From JBFJVZ01 sp041623895 (GTDB lineage Bacteria > Planctomycetota > Planctomycetia > Pirellulales > Pirellulaceae), in assembly GCA_041623895.1 (NCBI GenBank), contig JBFJVZ010000134.1:1-16707 (forward strand): a stretch of 16,707 bases of DNA. The letters run 5' to 3'. How positions within the stretch are numbered: the first letter of the stretch is position 1; each line of letters begins with the position of its first letter. Shown here piece after piece: positions 15,014 to 16,707 of this stretch. The notes under the pieces were generated by a model. The model was not told the origin of the DNA, ran no database searches, and worked only from the letters and a program-made list of their open reading frames with translations. A program made the translations under genes and the position numbers.

Positions 15014-15994
15014 TTGCTTACAAAAATATCGATTGCATTTGTTTTGATCGCGTTGGTTCCCGTGGTTGTTGTCGGGGCCGACGGCAAAAAAGCTTACACC
15101 GACGCCGAATCCGCCGGTGAAGACTTTCAGCTTCAAGGTGAATACGAAGGAAAGATCGAAACCGATGAGGGGCCGAAAGATTTTGGCGGACAAGTGATCG
15201 CGCTGGGCAATGGCAAATTCCGCGCGGTCGGTTATCCCGGTGGATTGCCCGGCAAGGGTTGGAACCGAGGTGATGATAAACCAACCATCGATTGCGAGTC
15301 AGCGGGCGGAAAAATCAATTTCGAATTCGAAGAAGCGCAGGTCGAAATCGCCGACGGTAAGATCAGCGTCACCGCCGATGGTGAGACAAAAGTCGTTCTC
15401 AAAAAAGTCGTTCGAGAAAGCCCGACGCTGGGAATGAAACCGCCGCCGGGCGCCGCCGTGCTGTTTGACGGAACTGCCGCCGACAATTTTGAAAACGGCA
15501 AACTTGTCGACGGCAAATACCTGGGCGCGACCAACTGTGCCAGCAAGCTGAAGTTGGGCGATCATCAGTTGCACGTCGAATTCCGCACCCCCTTCATGCC
15601 GGAATCCCGAGGGCAAGGGCGCGGCAACAGCGGCGTTTACGTGCAAGGCCGATACGAAGTTCAAGTCTTGGATTCATTCGGCTTGGACGGCAAGAACAAT
15701 GAATGCGGTGGAATCTATCAAGTCGGCGAACCGATCGTGAACATGTGCTTTCCGCCGCTTTCCTGGCAAACCTATGACATCGATTTTACGGCGGCAAAAT
15801 ACGATGACAGCGGCAACAAGACCGCCAATGCACGAATCACGGTCAAGCATAACGGTGTGGTTATCCACGACGATATCGAACTACCTAAGCATACGCCCGG
15901 GCGTCACGCTGAAGGCCCCGAGCCCGATAGTTTGTTTCTGCAAAATCACGGCAATCCAGTGGTCTTTCGCAATATCTGGGTTGTGCAAAAATAG
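15014..15994 (+). CDS. secreted DUF1080 / 3-keto-disaccharide hydrolase-domain protein
   Basis: 326 residues. A Sec signal peptide (LTKISIAFVLIALVPVVVVGA) precedes an N-terminal beta-rich region (about 30-140) and a DUF1080 (PF06439-type, concanavalin-like) domain at about 145-326, with family blocks AVLFDG, GNSGVYVQGRYEVQVLDSFG, CGGIYQ, WQTYDIDF, HNGVVIHDD and the ending VFRNIWV. Members are very abundant in planctomycetes and act on, or bind, 3-keto-sugars during polysaccharide breakdown. The start is a TTG with GGGAG about 11 nt upstream; no in-frame ATG or GTG is available upstream, and the signal peptide begins exactly here. It lies 86 nt after idrA on the same strand, so read-through is possible, but it has no evident role in iodate chemistry. 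Confidence 0.85.
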   Translation: MLTKISIAFVLIALVPVVVVGADGKKAYTDAESAGEDFQLQGEYEGKIETDEGPKDFGGQVIALGNGKFRAVGYPGGLPGKGWNRGDDKPTIDCESAGGKINFEFEEAQVEIADGKISVTADGETKVVLKKVVRESPTLGMKPPPGAAVLFDGTAADNFENGKLVDGKYLGATNCASKLKLGDHQLHVEFRTPFMPESRGQGRGNSGVYVQGRYEVQVLDSFGLDGKNNECGGIYQVGEPIVNMCFPPLSWQTYDIDFTAAKYDDSGNKTANARITVKHNGVVIHDDIELPKHTPGRHAEGPEPDSLFLQNHGNPVVFRNIWVVQK

Positions 15995-16066
15995 TTGTCA
16001 TCAACCCTGTCGCACAGGTAACCGAAAACAGCGGCGTTTCCATCTGTCCAATGGAGTGAACATTTC

Positions 16067-16678
16067 ATGCCCTCGACCTACGAAGAGCAAATTTTAGTCG
16101 TGCCCGAAGCAGTGATTGATCGCATCGGTCGGTTGCAGGGCTTTGAAACGGATGTGGAACGGTTTCTCGGCCCGATTCTCGACAGCGATCAACTTTCCTT
16201 TCAGCCTCGCGGTCCGATGGAAACCGATCCCAGCTTCAAGCAACTGATACCTTACGTGTTGCTTGAGTGGACTGCTGCTGACGGCACGGTGATGTTGTTC
16301 ACCTACACCCGCGGCGGCGGTTCCGGCGAATCACGGCTGCATGCCAAACGCAGCGTCGGTATTGGCGGTCACATCAGTGAAGAAGACGCCGCCGGCGGCG
16401 CAGATCCCTACACCACCGGCATGCACCGCGAACTCGCCGAAGAAATCAAGTTGGATTCCGGATACCGCGAGACACGTGAAGGTTTGATCTACGATCCGTC
16501 CAACGAAGTCGGCCAGGTTCACTTGGGTGTCGTTCACCGATTCATTCTTGAAAGTCCGCATGTGGAGAGCAACGAACCCGATTTGGCCGAAGGCGGGTTT
16601 GTTGGCGTTGATGACTTGAAGTCGCAAATCGACTTGCTGGAAACCTGGAGCCAGCTGGCGATCAAGGCACTGTACTGA
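16067..16678 (+). CDS. divergent Nudix-like protein
   Basis: 203 residues, cytoplasmic, with no signal peptide. Residues about 65-145 resemble a Nudix fold: a strand-rich part (IPYVLLEW, VMLFTYTR), then GIGGHI and MHRELAEEIKL. The last contains the RE-x2-EE core of the Nudix box, whose acidic residues bind metal. Compared with the canonical G-x5-E-x7-REUxEExGU, an insertion (a stretch rich in Ala, Gly and Asp) separates the GGH and the REL, and Ile-Lys-Leu replaces the x-Gly-U ending. Nudix hydrolases cleave nucleoside diphosphate-linked compounds; which one cannot be read here. The start ATG has GGAG about 10 nt upstream. Its 72-nt distance from the DUF1080 gene allows co-transcription, but no functional link is evident. 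'Phosphoesterase' would be another reasonable label. Confidence 0.6.
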   Translation: MPSTYEEQILVVPEAVIDRIGRLQGFETDVERFLGPILDSDQLSFQPRGPMETDPSFKQLIPYVLLEWTAADGTVMLFTYTRGGGSGESRLHAKRSVGIGGHISEEDAAGGADPYTTGMHRELAEEIKLDSGYRETREGLIYDPSNEVGQVHLGVVHRFILESPHVESNEPDLAEGGFVGVDDLKSQIDLLETWSQLAIKALY

Positions 16679-16687
16679 TTTTTGTAG

Positions 16688-16705
16688 GCCAGGACTTGTC
16701 CTGGC
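16688..16705. repeat. perfect palindrome at the window end
   Basis: GCCAGGAC (16688-16695) and GTCCTGGC (16698-16705) are perfect inverted copies around TT, starting 10 nt after the Nudix-like stop and preceded by TTTTTGTAG. It could act as a transcription terminator read from the opposite strand or be a dispersed planctomycete repeat. The window ends 2 nt later, so the full element is not visible. Confidence 0.55.
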
Positions 16706-16707
16706 AA

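Overview
The window looks like a chromosomal stretch from a Planctomycetota bacterium, most likely of the Pirellulales (Rhodopirellula/Blastopirellula-like). Grounds: a planctomycete-style ECF sigma factor, a CheB-CheR-PAS fusion without chemotaxis genes, a 3-keto-disaccharide hydrolase (DUF1080) protein, a RuvB with planctomycete-looking sequence, and several palindromic intergenic elements of a type I remember from these genomes. This is judged from gene style, not from a phylogeny.

Layout. (1) 1-374, + strand: the 3' part of a DinB-family protein. (2) 626-5694, - strand: a signalling group, transcribed right to left, with an ECF sigma factor, a large CheB-CheR-PAS protein and a PAS-PAS-LuxR regulator. 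A large imperfect hairpin (526-589) lies between the convergent dinB-like gene and this group. (3) 5880-8048, + strand: ruvB (Holliday-junction helicase motor) and queA (queuosine biosynthesis), a likely housekeeping operon. (4) 8049-8380: a gene-free stretch with palindromic sequence. (5) 8381-14927, + strand: five genes that form the most interesting part of the window: a cupredoxin-like lipoprotein, two di-haem cytochrome c peroxidase/MauG-like proteins, a Tat-exported Rieske protein and a molybdopterin oxidoreductase of the AioA/IdrA branch. The last four are tightly packed (3-nt gap, 8-nt overlap, 1-nt overlap). (6) 15014-15994: a secreted DUF1080 protein. (7) 16067-16678: a divergent Nudix-like protein, followed by a palindromic repeat cut by the window end.

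Main interpretation. A homology search would probably label the last two genes of region 5 'arsenite oxidase' small and large subunits. Two things argue otherwise. The gene set (molybdoenzyme + Rieske + two di-haem peroxidases) is the set described for dissimilatory iodate reductase, IdrABP1P2. In addition, two of the four residues that contact arsenite in AioA appear replaced (Ala204, Thr213) while the other two remain (Arg426, His430). I therefore propose a planctomycete idr-type locus. In the published model IdrAB reduces iodate in the periplasm and the peroxidases remove the hydrogen peroxide formed. The upstream blue-copper-like lipoprotein is not part of the classical four-gene set as I know it, and could be a lineage-specific electron carrier. 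The substrate cannot be proved from sequence.
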